Both the position numbers and the translations under genes were made by a program. Shown piece after piece: positions 8,073-15,846 of a DNA stretch of 17,814 nucleotides; position 1 is the stretch's first letter; each line of letters begins with the position of its first letter. Location: assembly GCA_023430285.1 (NCBI GenBank), contig JAEZAV010000187.1:1-17814 (forward strand). The letters are read 5' to 3'. A model generated the notes under the pieces. That model saw only the letters and a program-made list of their open reading frames with translations, was not told the origin of the DNA and did not search any database. This stretch comes from Methanobacteriota archaeon. Lineage in GTDB: Archaea > Methanobacteriota > Methanobacteria > Methanobacteriales > Methanobacteriaceae.

Positions 8073-8759
8073 ATGGAATACGCAGAAAAAGTTAAAGAAT
8101 TTAAAGAGCTTTTACAAACAAAGGGCAGTCCTGTAGCAGTTAAACTGGTTAAATCCCCCGATGAAATTCCTGAGGGTTACAGTAAAATATCAGCAAACAA
8201 GAGGCACTGTGAATATGTGCAAGGTGCAAGACTGGAAGGATTGGAAGGTTACGCCAGTGCCCAAGAACATCTTTGTAAGGGAGGTGCAGGGGTCATGGGA
8301 ATAACAGCCATACCCGAGCCAGTGGCCACAGGAAAGATGTACCACAAACTCGGAAACTACCAGACACTCGAGGCAAGTAAGGAAACTGTTAATGCCATAC
8401 CAAAATCAGACGAAAATTACTACGCATCACTCTACTCTCCCCTTGAAAGAGCCAAATTTGAACCTGATGTAGTAGTACTTGTTGTAAATCCTAAACAGGC
8501 TTTAAAAATTAGTCAGGCTCTTCTAAATAAAAAAGGAGGAAGATTATCCAGTGATTATTCTGGAATACAGTCTGTGTGTGCAGATGCAGTTGTCGCAGTC
8601 AAACAACGCGGAGTATCCAACATGACACTAGGATGTAACGGCTCAAGAAAGTATGCAGAGATAGGTGAAGACGAAGTCATAATAGGAATACCTGCAAACC
8701 AATTCAACGAAATGGTTGATGCAGTTTCAACCTTCAAAGAGAAGTGGGGAGAGCTATGA
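8073..8759 (+). CDS. DUF169 family protein (COG2043-like)
   Basis: This 228-residue soluble protein matches the DUF169 family by pattern: 'SPVAVKLV', 'RHCEYVQGAR', 'HLCKGGAGVMGI', 'VVVLVVNPKQALKI', 'GIQSVCADAV' and 'LGCNGSRKYAEI'. Four Cys (46, 68, 169, 188) lie in the conserved blocks and could bind a metal or Fe-S cluster or carry persulfide. That role is inferred; the family has no firmly known reaction. The ATG at 8073 is chosen because GGAGGT (8061-8066) lies six bases upstream; an upstream in-frame start at 7947 would run through the promoter. It is the first gene of a three-gene operon, and its stop overlaps the next start as ATGA. Confidence 0.88.
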   Translation: MEYAEKVKEFKELLQTKGSPVAVKLVKSPDEIPEGYSKISANKRHCEYVQGARLEGLEGYASAQEHLCKGGAGVMGITAIPEPVATGKMYHKLGNYQTLEASKETVNAIPKSDENYYASLYSPLERAKFEPDVVVLVVNPKQALKISQALLNKKGGRLSSDYSGIQSVCADAVVAVKQRGVSNMTLGCNGSRKYAEIGEDEVIIGIPANQFNEMVDAVSTFKEKWGEL

Positions 8760-9580
8760 AAAAGATCAACGCACTGGGAATAAAATATCCAAACTCCAAG
8801 ATACTCGTAGAAAATGTCCTCAAAGGAAACTCGGAAGATGAACTGATTATCAACCTCAAAGAATCAGCAGCTCAAGGTTTAGAAGAACTTTCAGAGAAAT
8901 ATGGATACGATTGTAGGATTGAATCAAAGGGAAATGAAGTGGTTGTAAGAATGACACAGAAGGATATTGAAATTGAGAAACTCGATGTAACAGGACAAAC
9001 ATGCCCAGGACCCGTGATCATAGTGGGTGACAAGTTAGCTTCCATGCAGGTTGGACAACGCGTATCAATAAATTCCAACATGAAGGAAACACTGGACGAC
9101 CTTGTAATATCTGCACCAGAAATGAACGGAGCTGTGGTGGAAGAGGGAGAAAACAATGGCAAATATTATGTGGTAATCGAGAAGGTGAAGATAGAAGCAG
9201 CTTCTAAGGCCACCAAGCGGGACAAAGTACTTGTGGTGCAAAGTAACGGAATTGGAAATGCAGAAAGGGCATATGCAACCTTCATCTTTTCTAAGGCAGC
9301 ACTGAGCATGGGAAAGGAAGTTACAATATTCCTTCTCATGGATGGAGTGAGCATAGCACGGAAGGGAAATGCAGAAAAGGTGAAACATCCCGCATTTGAA
9401 AGACTCGACAAGCTCATGGTACCCATCATAGAACAAGGTGCACAGATATATGTATGTGAACTCAGTGCTGAATTCAGGGGAATTAAACAGGCAGATCTCG
9501 TGGAGGGAACTAAACTCGCTGGAGCTGCAACCTACATAACACTGCTAAGTGATCCTAGCTTCGCAGTTGTGAACTTTTAA
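8756..9580 (+). CDS. TusA-TusA-DsrE fusion, putative sulfur carrier
   Basis: This protein has 274 residues. The central domain (about 75-143) is TusA-like, with the sulfur-carrier motif CPGP at 83-86 in 'LDVTGQTCPGPVIIV'. The C-terminal domain (about 155-274) is DsrE-like: 'KEVTIFLLMDGVSIA' and a candidate active Cys234 in 'IYVCELSAEFRGI'. Residues 1-70 also follow the TusA pattern ('INALGIKYPNSKILV'), but the CPxP site is YPNS, so this looks like a second TusA domain that lost its Cys. Persulfide relay from Cys83 to Cys234 within one chain is inferred from known TusA and DsrE chemistry. ATG 8756 overlaps the DUF169 stop, so translation is probably coupled; an in-frame GTG at 8744 is possible. 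YedF-type proteins share a TusA plus DsrE-like layout but have one TusA domain. Confidence 0.85.
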   Translation: MKKINALGIKYPNSKILVENVLKGNSEDELIINLKESAAQGLEELSEKYGYDCRIESKGNEVVVRMTQKDIEIEKLDVTGQTCPGPVIIVGDKLASMQVGQRVSINSNMKETLDDLVISAPEMNGAVVEEGENNGKYYVVIEKVKIEAASKATKRDKVLVVQSNGIGNAERAYATFIFSKAALSMGKEVTIFLLMDGVSIARKGNAEKVKHPAFERLDKLMVPIIEQGAQIYVCELSAEFRGIKQADLVEGTKLAGAATYITLLSDPSFAVVNF

Positions 9581-9604
9581 AAATAACTTTGAGGTGAAAC
9601 AACA

Positions 9605-9934
9605 ATGCAATCAACCTACCAAATACTCGTACTATCAATACTACTTAGCGGAATTGTAAGCGGCTTTATAACCTTCAGAATGTCAGGAATGAAACTCGCA
9701 CCCCATTTCCTCGTACTCATACTGAGCTTTATAGTGACACTAGTTGGAATACTAACTGCAAACACCACAGTAATCTACGCTGCAGTAACACTCCAATTGT
9801 TAGCAGTAATTACGGCCTACACACAAACATGGGCAGTTTTAAAGTACAATTTCCAAACATCACCTAGCTACGCACCACATTTAACGCTCATGACACTCAT
9901 ACCGATTTTGTCGCTGGCATCGATCCTGGCATGA
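9605..9934 (+). CDS. Small four-helix membrane protein of the DUF169/TusA operon
   Basis: This 109-residue hydrophobic protein has four predicted transmembrane segments (about 5-24, 33-51, 54-75 and 91-108) and no Cys. It was not recognised as a known family. GAGGTGA (9591-9597) lies seven bases before the ATG, and the gene starts 24 bases after the TusA-DsrE stop, so it is the third operon gene. A T-tract terminator follows. By context it may anchor the sulfur-carrier protein or move a sulfur compound across the membrane; this is inference only. It is small for a transporter, so it would have to oligomerise. Confidence 0.75.
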   Translation: MQSTYQILVLSILLSGIVSGFITFRMSGMKLAPHFLVLILSFIVTLVGILTANTTVIYAAVTLQLLAVITAYTQTWAVLKYNFQTSPSYAPHLTLMTLIPILSLASILA

Positions 9935-9966
9935 GAATTTTAAAAAATCCAATTCTATTTTTTTTT
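9934..9966 (+). terminator. Terminator of the DUF169 operon
   Basis: AGAATT (9934-9939) pairs with AATTCT (9951-9956), followed by nine T (9958-9966). It directly abuts the stop codon of the small membrane protein gene. Confidence 0.55.
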
Positions 9967-10061
9967 ATTAACTGATTCAGTTATTAAGTTAATAATTTAA
10001 CAAGGAATTTTTAGGCTTAGAAATAATAAAAAAAATAGGGAAGAATTTGGGATTTAAAATC

Positions 10062-10688
10062 CTATTCAGGGATTGGTTTGAGGTTTCCCTTGTAGAGGAT
10101 ATAGGAAAATACCAGAACCCATGCCATGAAAAGGAAGATGGTTATTCTCTCAAATAATCCGCCAAAGGGACTGTTAACTGCGATTGATGCGGCTCCAGCT
10201 CCTCCAGATAGGAATATGAAAAGTGCTGTTAGGTAGGAGTACCATGAGAAACTTTTCATCCCCACGTAGTCTTTGAAACTTAAACCAATAACAACGACGG
10301 AGATTATTGTAAGTGCAGCAGTGACACCAGAGAGTGCTATGTGCAGGGTTCCAAAGAGTGTTGCAGGTGTTCCCCTTGGGTCCTGTGTGAACACGAGAAC
10401 CATGAGTCCTAAAACTCCTATTACAAAGAACATGAGAGCTCCTGACTTGAACTTTTTAGATTTAAAATCAGGATCCAAAAATGCACCAACACCAAATATC
10501 AGTATGAAAACGTTGTAAAGTCCGAATAAAATATCCATTAACAATTTGTTAGGAGCATTTGCCATGCTAAGTTCACTAATAGCATTGTAAAGTGCACTGT
10601 AATCATGTCTTAATGCACCACCAACAAATACTGCTAGAATATAGATTATAGGACCTAAAATTCCAATTAAAGGGTAAATCTTTTTCAT
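10062..10688 (-). CDS. DUF998-like integral membrane protein
   Basis: This 208-residue protein has about six membrane helices. The N-terminal pattern 'GILGPIIYILAVFVGGALRHDYSALYNAISELSM' (with Gly-Pro in helix 1 and 'Y....SELS' after it) is typical of the DUF998 family. A charged loop ('DPDFKSKKFKSG', near 83-94) and 'TQDPRGTPATLFGTLHIALSG' follow. The family's function is not known. The ATG at 10688 is preceded by a partial Shine-Dalgarno site (GTGAT). The gene stands alone, convergent with the DUF169 operon. A TATA box at about 10761-10769 could drive it. Confidence 0.8.
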   Translation of the reverse strand: MKKIYPLIGILGPIIYILAVFVGGALRHDYSALYNAISELSMANAPNKLLMDILFGLYNVFILIFGVGAFLDPDFKSKKFKSGALMFFVIGVLGLMVLVFTQDPRGTPATLFGTLHIALSGVTAALTIISVVVIGLSFKDYVGMKSFSWYSYLTALFIFLSGGAGAASIAVNSPFGGLFERITIFLFMAWVLVFSYILYKGNLKPIPE

Positions 10689-11356
10689 TTTTTATCACAC
10701 ATTTAATTAATTCGTTTAGAACAGTATGTTTTTAGTTAAAACTTTTTTTATAATTGGAAACTATATAAGAGTTTTTCTCAAAATTAATTCCACAGATCTT
10801 GATGGAAACATATGTGGAACATGGGATCTGTAAAATTATCATGATGGTAGCGAAGTTAAAGATCATTTCAGTTTACTCTGTATATGAAATAATATTAGAT
10901 TTATGTTAATATTTTATCATTTTATTACAATATGATCAATATTTACCTGTTATATCCGTCCAAAAATGTAATTTTTTCACAATACTTGATATATATTTTA
11001 AATCGATATAACCTGCTTTATTTTTCTTAAATGGCTTAGGATATTGTTTATCTTAATAAAAAAAGTTTATTGTTTGCCTTTTTATTTATGGTGTTTGTTA
11101 ACAATGTTTTATAAGTGGATCTGGGTTTTATTCGTTTTTAATTGTTAATATTATTTTTTTTGAAACAACTCTTAATTCAGATTGATAGTCATTCTATTTC
11201 ATCAAATAAGACTTTAATTCAGCATATTCTATTTTTAATAATTAGGCTTATCAACTATTTATTGGTGATAAAGGGAACATTTAGAGATACAAACTATAAT
11301 ATGGATGTGATACTGTTCTCAATTATAACCAATCTTATTAAAAATGGTGAATTAAA
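10689..11356. other. 668-bp gene-free AT-rich stretch with several inverted repeats
   Basis: No convincing gene is seen. Two interleaved inverted repeats lie at 10788-10831 (TTCCACA/TGTGGAA and ACAGATC/GATCTGT). GTTATATC (10949-10956) is inverted as GATATAAC at 11005-11012. AT-only pairs such as AATATTA/TAATATT also occur but carry little weight. The stretch should contain the promoter of the beta-helix gene; GGTGA (11346-11350) is that gene's ribosome binding site. Confidence 0.5.
10761..10769. promoter_or_regulatory. TATA box, direction ambiguous
   Basis: CTATATAAG reads as a TATA element on both strands. On the minus strand it suits the DUF998-like gene, with a leader of about 50 nt. On the plus strand GGAAA directly upstream looks like a TFB-recognition element and would start an RNA near 10790. 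Confidence 0.45.
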
Positions 11357-12514
11357 ATGAAGAAAAAGATGATACTCTGTACACTGTTTCTGTGTTTGTG
11401 TATGATCTCCATCAATTCTATTTCTGCAGCCGATATAACAGTAAATCCAGGCAGCAGTATACAGAATGCTGTTAACAAAGCAAATAGCGGAGATAACATA
11501 ATCATCAACGACAGCAACAAACAGCCGTACACCTACAAAGAAAGCATAATACTAAACAAAAAATTAAACATCATATCCAATGGTTCAGTAACCATTAAAG
11601 CTAAGAACACCAATTCTGCAATTTTTACCATTAATTCAAAAGCAGCAGGTTCATCTATAAAAAATTTCAAACTTTCAGATACTAATTACTGTATAATGGT
11701 CAGCGGTGCCAGTTATTGTACTATATCTGGAAATACCATTACATCAGCATCTTTAGTTGGAATTCAGTTCTACGGAGACGTAACCAAGTCCCAGGTTTTG
11801 AACAATAAAATTTCAGGTACCACCACCAAGTGGGGAAACGGTATCAGTTTTGAATATGGTACCAGTACCTACAACACCATCAATGGAAACACCATATCTA
11901 ACTACCTGAATGGAATTTTATTCAATGATTGCAGTGCCTACAACACAGTCTCGAACAACAAGGTAAGATGTTACGCAGTTAAGGGTGCAGGAATTTACTT
12001 CACAGACAACTCTAAATACAACAAAATCATTTACAACACAGTAACAGGAGCTGAAGATGGTATAGCCATCCAAAAAATGGGAAACGGTATGGCCAGTCAC
12101 TTCACAATAACAGGAAACACTGTGAAATATAATAAAAACGGATTCTGGATACGACTAAGCAGGTCAACAATTTCCTACAACACAGCCAGTTACAACAAGG
12201 TCAGTGGTATTGATGTTACAGGATCGTACAATAAAATAGTCCACAACACAGCAACCCACAATGGTATATGTGGAATAGCCCTGGGAAGATACTCAAACTG
12301 CGACCACAACACAGTACAGTACAACATCCTGTCCTACAACAAAGCAGGAATAAACAGTGCCAGTAACTACACGACCATAAGCAGCAACACAGTTCAACAC
12401 AACACCAGTAATGGAATCATATCCACAGCTAACCATGTGACCATAAAGAACAATTCAGTGAACTACTCTGCAAACAGGATACTGGTAAAGGGATCCTCCA
12501 ACAGTGTGAGTTAA
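11357..12514 (+). CDS. Secreted right-handed parallel beta-helix protein
   Basis: This 385-residue protein has a signal peptide (about 1-24, 'MILCTLFLCLCMISINSISA'). From about residue 26 it is a series of short beta-helix (PbH1-type) coils of about 22-25 residues, with recurring 'N.I..N.....GI' units such as 'TISGNTITSASLVGIQFYG', 'NTINGNTISNYLNGILF' and 'HNTVQYNILSYNKAGI'. It starts with 'ITVNPGSSIQNAVNKANSGD', the usual entry of NosD/pectate-lyase-type helices. It is a complete small member of the adhesin-like families common in Methanobacteriales. It has no C-terminal membrane anchor, so it is probably released or bound non-covalently. Carbohydrate binding is possible but not shown. GGTGA precedes the ATG. 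Confidence 0.85.
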   Translation: MKKKMILCTLFLCLCMISINSISAADITVNPGSSIQNAVNKANSGDNIIINDSNKQPYTYKESIILNKKLNIISNGSVTIKAKNTNSAIFTINSKAAGSSIKNFKLSDTNYCIMVSGASYCTISGNTITSASLVGIQFYGDVTKSQVLNNKISGTTTKWGNGISFEYGTSTYNTINGNTISNYLNGILFNDCSAYNTVSNNKVRCYAVKGAGIYFTDNSKYNKIIYNTVTGAEDGIAIQKMGNGMASHFTITGNTVKYNKNGFWIRLSRSTISYNTASYNKVSGIDVTGSYNKIVHNTATHNGICGIALGRYSNCDHNTVQYNILSYNKAGINSASNYTTISSNTVQHNTSNGIISTANHVTIKNNSVNYSANRILVKGSSNSVS

Positions 12515-12563
12515 ATTAGTAGATTTAAAAAGAACTAGTTCCAGTCATTTATTCCATGAAATT

Positions 12564-12587
12564 CTCCCCGAATTAAAACTTGGGGAG
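12564..12587 (+). terminator. GC-rich hairpin after the beta-helix gene
   Basis: CTCCCC (12564-12569) pairs with GGGGAG (12582-12587), about 50 bases after the stop codon. The next clear T-tract is 40 bases further (12626-12632). The hairpin may act as a terminator or as a 3' end protector. Confidence 0.4.
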
Positions 12588-12786
12588 GTTTCTCCTACCA
12601 CTCTTGTTTTAAATAATTCATACTCTTTTTTTGACCGGGATACATCAATTATTTAAATTTTAGATAAGTTAGTTTTTTAGTTATGAAACCATTTTATAAG
12701 GCGTTCTAGATTTTTTTAAAGAGTATTAAAACCAGATCCATTTGTTTGCATTAAAATATGGTTTAAAGAAAAAAAGGATGTTGTTT

Positions 12787-13290
12787 TTAGTTGGTTGGCT
12801 TGATATTTTTTTCATCCTGCAGGATTTTTATCATGAGATCCCGGGCTTCTTTAAATATTCTGTCCCGTTTTATTGCTTTATCTAAAAGATCTTTTGCTTG
12901 CTCGTACTGTTTGAGTTTGTAATGGGCTTCTGCCTTGAGGTAGAGTCCATATTTGTAAAAATCATTCTTCTCGTCAGGGTAACGTTCTAAAAACGTGTCA
13001 AAGGCATGGATAGCATCTTCATACTTTTCCTGCATCAGTAGGACGTAACCCATGTTGTAAACAGGCATACTGTTGGATGAATCTATCCTCATTGCAGTGT
13101 CAAAACTTTTGAATGCTTCATCAAACTCCCTGAGTTCCATGTGTACAATACCCTTATCATTCCATGCTGGACTGTAGTTTGGATCCATCTCAATGGTTTT
13201 GTTAAAAAATTCTATTGCCATTTGCTTATCTCCCTGCTCCATGTAGGAGAGAGCCTGTTTATATAATACTTCAACGTCTTGTTCAGCCAT
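12787..13290 (-). CDS. TPR-repeat protein
   Basis: This 167-residue soluble protein consists of tetratricopeptide repeats. TPR1 (about 7-40, 'ALSYMEQGDKQMAIEFFNKTIEMDPNY'), TPR2 (41-74, ending 'DSSN') and TPR3 (75-108) are canonical, with Trp/Asn-Gly-Tyr/Ala-Pro positions conserved. A fourth, less regular repeat follows (about 113-150). It is probably a protein-protein interaction scaffold; the partner is unknown. GGTGAT (13297-13302) lies six bases before the ATG. The gene is convergent with the beta-helix gene and divergent from the flavoprotein operon. A T-run on the minus strand (complement of 12770-12776) probably ends it. Confidence 0.85.
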   Translation of the reverse strand: MAEQDVEVLYKQALSYMEQGDKQMAIEFFNKTIEMDPNYSPAWNDKGIVHMELREFDEAFKSFDTAMRIDSSNSMPVYNMGYVLLMQEKYEDAIHAFDTFLERYPDEKNDFYKYGLYLKAEAHYKLKQYEQAKDLLDKAIKRDRIFKEARDLMIKILQDEKNIKPTN

Positions 13291-13525
13291 AAAAAATCAC
13301 CAAGTATACCGACCATAAATTTTACAATTAAGATTTTTTTTATCAGGTCAAATAAATTATCATATGGGATTGAGGGGATTGTGTAATATTCTAAATTTTT
13401 TTTGATTCTTTTCAATAAATTTATTTTTTTATAGCTAATAATCTTTTTACTCAAAACTGTTATTTTTTAGTAATTTATTTGAAGTTCCAAGTAAGAAATA
13501 TAGACACTGTAGGAGACAAAAGAAT

Positions 13526-14170
13526 ATGAAGATCATAGGAATAAACGGCAGCCCAAGAAAGGAATGGAACACTGCAGAACTAATAAAAAAAGCATTGGAA
13601 GGTGCAAAATCAGAGGGTGCAGAAACAGAATTAATACACCTATACGATCTGGATTACAAAGGATGTAAAAGTTGCTTCGCATGCAAAACTAAGGGAAGCA
13701 AATCTTATGGCAGGTGCAACGTAAAAGACGATTTAACAAATGTATTTGAAAAGATAGAAGATGCTGATGCACTAATTTTAGGTTCTCCCATTTACTTCGG
13801 AGTTGTAACCGGGGAGATGAGGTCATTCATGGAGAGGATGATATTTCCATACTTCACCTACACCAACCCTCCAAAATCCCTGTTTCCAAAACAAATTAAT
13901 TCAGCATTCATCTACACCATGAACATTCCAGAGGAAATGATAGAAGATTATGGTTACAAACTGCAGTTTGAAACCAACAAACAATTATTCACGCTCTTGT
14001 TTGGATCTTCTGAAGCATTCATGAGCTACGACACCTACCAATTCAAGGATTACTCAAAGGTTGTGGCAGACAGATTCGACCCTGATCACAAGGCTAAACA
14101 CAGGGAAAAACAGTTTCCAATGGACAAAGAAGCTGCCTTTAAATTAGGGATTCGAATGGTTAAAGAGTAG
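13526..14170 (+). CDS. Iron-sulfur flavoprotein-like NAD(P)H/FMN reductase
   Basis: This 214-residue flavodoxin-fold protein has the FMN phosphate loop 'GINGSPRKEWNTAELI' near residues 5-20 and 'ALILGSPIYFGVVTGEMRSF' near 85. Cys47, 50, 53 and 64 form a CX2CX2CX10C motif, resembling the compact Cys motif of archaeal iron-sulfur flavoproteins (CX2CX2CX4-7C) with a longer last gap. It could bind a 4Fe-4S cluster and pass electrons between ferredoxin and a flavin substrate. AGGAGA (13511-13516) precedes the ATG. The OYE-type gene follows after 64 bases on the same strand, so the two are probably co-transcribed and functionally paired. Substrate unknown. Confidence 0.88.
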   Translation: MKIIGINGSPRKEWNTAELIKKALEGAKSEGAETELIHLYDLDYKGCKSCFACKTKGSKSYGRCNVKDDLTNVFEKIEDADALILGSPIYFGVVTGEMRSFMERMIFPYFTYTNPPKSLFPKQINSAFIYTMNIPEEMIEDYGYKLQFETNKQLFTLLFGSSEAFMSYDTYQFKDYSKVVADRFDPDHKAKHREKQFPMDKEAAFKLGIRMVKE

Positions 14171-14234
14171 TGCCTAGAAAAAATTTAGACAGATAATGCA
14201 ATTAATATTTATGCTTACAGGGGGTTTTAGGTTT

Positions 14235-15275
14235 ATGAAAAGTCTTTTTGAAACAACAGAAATATCCACCATGGAACTTAAAAATAGATTCATTTGTTCA
14301 GCAATATGGGAAGGACTTGCAGATGATGAAGGTCATGTAACACCAGAATTAATTCAGCACTATCATAAACTTGCAGAGGGTGGTGTTGGAACCATCATCA
14401 CAGGATTTTCAAATGTGATGGATTTTGACAAGCCCACCCACAACATGAACGGAATATACAACGATGGTTTCGTAAAGGAATATGAAGAACTCATTGAAAT
14501 GGTTCATGAACACAGGGTAAACATCATCATGCAAATAGTGCACGGCGGAACAAAATGGGGTCCTTCAGCCGTGAAACACAAGGCAACAGGCACAGTTCCA
14601 AAGGAAATGACAACTGATGATATTAACGCCGTGACCCAGGCCTTTGGTGAGGCTGCTTTAAGGGTTAAAAATGCAGGTTTTGATGGGGTTCAGATACATG
14701 CAGCCCACGGATTCTTACTTAGCATGTTTTTAAATCCTTACTACAATACCAGGACTGATGAGTATGGGGGATCAATAGATAACCGTGCTAGAATAGTTTT
14801 TGAAACCTACAACTCAGTGAGGGATGCTGTTGGCCCAGATTTTCCGGTGTTTATCAAGGTAAACTGTAAAGATTTTATGGATGAAGGTTTGACATTTGAA
14901 GACAGTCTTCATGTCTGTAAAGAACTTGCTGACATGGGTATAAACATGATCGAAGTGAGTGGGGGTAGCTATTCTTCAAGGGATGGTGAGGGACCCATGA
15001 GAAATACAGAGAACAATGAATCCTACTTCATGGATTACGCATCTAAAATAGCCGAAGAAGTCGATGTTCCAGTGGCTCTGGTGGGTGGAAACAGAAGAAT
15101 TGAGAAGATGACCGAGATTTTAAACACCACCAAAATAGATTACTTCTCAATGGCAAGACCATTCATACACGAACCAGGCCTAATAAACAAGTGGATGGAG
15201 CACGATCTAGATTCCTCAGAATGTGTTTCCTGCCATGCATGCAACGGAATCAACGGTGGCTGTGTTTTCAAATAA
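14235..15275 (+). CDS. Old Yellow Enzyme-type flavin oxidoreductase with a C-terminal Cys cluster
   Basis: This 346-residue TIM-barrel enzyme of the NADH:flavin oxidoreductase family has the catalytic pair His155/His158 in 'QIHAAHGFLLSMFLNPYYN', followed by 'RTDEYGGSIDNRARI', both family hallmarks. FMN-binding patterns 'IMQIVHGG' and 'ALVGGNRR' are also present. The C-terminus carries Cys330, 333, 336 and 343 (CX2CX2CX6C), the place where 2,4-dienoyl-CoA-reductase-type members bind 4Fe-4S. The usual second half (FAD/NADH domain) is missing, so electrons probably come from a separate partner, plausibly the flavoprotein encoded just upstream. The start at 14235 fits the family's N-terminus; ATGs at 14196 and 14211 would add 13 or 8 residues. 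The physiological substrate is unknown. Confidence 0.9.
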   Translation: MKSLFETTEISTMELKNRFICSAIWEGLADDEGHVTPELIQHYHKLAEGGVGTIITGFSNVMDFDKPTHNMNGIYNDGFVKEYEELIEMVHEHRVNIIMQIVHGGTKWGPSAVKHKATGTVPKEMTTDDINAVTQAFGEAALRVKNAGFDGVQIHAAHGFLLSMFLNPYYNTRTDEYGGSIDNRARIVFETYNSVRDAVGPDFPVFIKVNCKDFMDEGLTFEDSLHVCKELADMGINMIEVSGGSYSSRDGEGPMRNTENNESYFMDYASKIAEEVDVPVALVGGNRRIEKMTEILNTTKIDYFSMARPFIHEPGLINKWMEHDLDSSECVSCHACNGINGGCVFK

Positions 15276-15302
15276 AATAAACAATCATCAACTTGATTAT
15301 CA

Positions 15303-15345
15303 AAAAAAATAATTTGGATGAAAACTTAGTTCATCCCTTCTTTTT
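15303..15345. terminator. Bidirectional hairpin terminator between convergent genes
   Basis: GGATGAA (15316-15322) pairs perfectly with TTCATCC (15330-15336). On the plus strand CTTCTTTTT follows. On the minus strand the stem is followed by AAATTATTTTTTTTG. It can therefore end both the OYE operon and the small membrane protein gene. Confidence 0.65.
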
Positions 15346-15356
15346 ACTGTAAACAT

Positions 15357-15764
15357 TTACATGTTGAAGTAGCTTCGAACATGAGGTCTTGTTAAGTACA
15401 CAACAAGTATTCCAACTATAATTACACCTGATATTGATTCTATGTTTCCCATGATGAGTGAAGCCAGATCTCCCATGGCGTTAACTGTGAAAATTACAAT
15501 CACTGCCCACCATGCGATTTTGTTTCCCTTGAGTAAACCATAACCTGAAGCCATGAGAACGGTTCCAAGTAACAGTAGGAAAATTCCGAAGATGTTTCCA
15601 ATTAAAGTTCCCCTTATTGATGATGATAATGATGATTTTATTGTCCAGAGTAGATCCAGTGGTGTTCCAGCTACGAACAATGATATTCCAACAACAAGTG
15701 AGATTAGGGCAACTGCAAAGACCAGCACACTCACGAATGATATTCCAATTGGTCTCTTTTCCAT
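15357..15764 (-). CDS. Small four-helix membrane protein
   Basis: This 135-residue protein has four predicted membrane helices (about 8-32, 52-74, 83-103 and 108-126). The N-terminal 'RPIGISFVSVLVFAVALISLV' and C-terminal 'VVYLTRPHVRSYF' patterns occur in widespread uncharacterised small archaeal and bacterial membrane proteins; no function was recognised. A strong AGGAGAGGAT ribosome binding site lies just upstream of the ATG. It follows the TetR gene on the same strand after 82 bases, so it may be that regulator's target or be co-transcribed with it. Confidence 0.75.
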   Translation of the reverse strand: MEKRPIGISFVSVLVFAVALISLVVGISLFVAGTPLDLLWTIKSSLSSSIRGTLIGNIFGIFLLLLGTVLMASGYGLLKGNKIAWWAVIVIFTVNAMGDLASLIMGNIESISGVIIVGILVVYLTRPHVRSYFNM

Positions 15765-15846
15765 TTTAGATCCTCTCCTGTTAATTATTAGGCATTTTTT
15801 TTACTGTTTGAATTTTAAAAGTTGGATAAAAGATTGTTTAAGTTTC

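Noticed and set aside
11142..11360. A 72-codon open frame before the beta-helix gene
   Set aside because: It is very AT-rich and Ile/Leu-biased, has no Shine-Dalgarno site, and its end overlaps the next gene's start; it is probably chance.
13212..13454. An 80-codon minus-strand frame overlapping the TPR gene start
   Set aside because: It is Lys/Ile-rich low-complexity translation of AT-rich DNA in another frame of the TPR gene's start region, with no family likeness.
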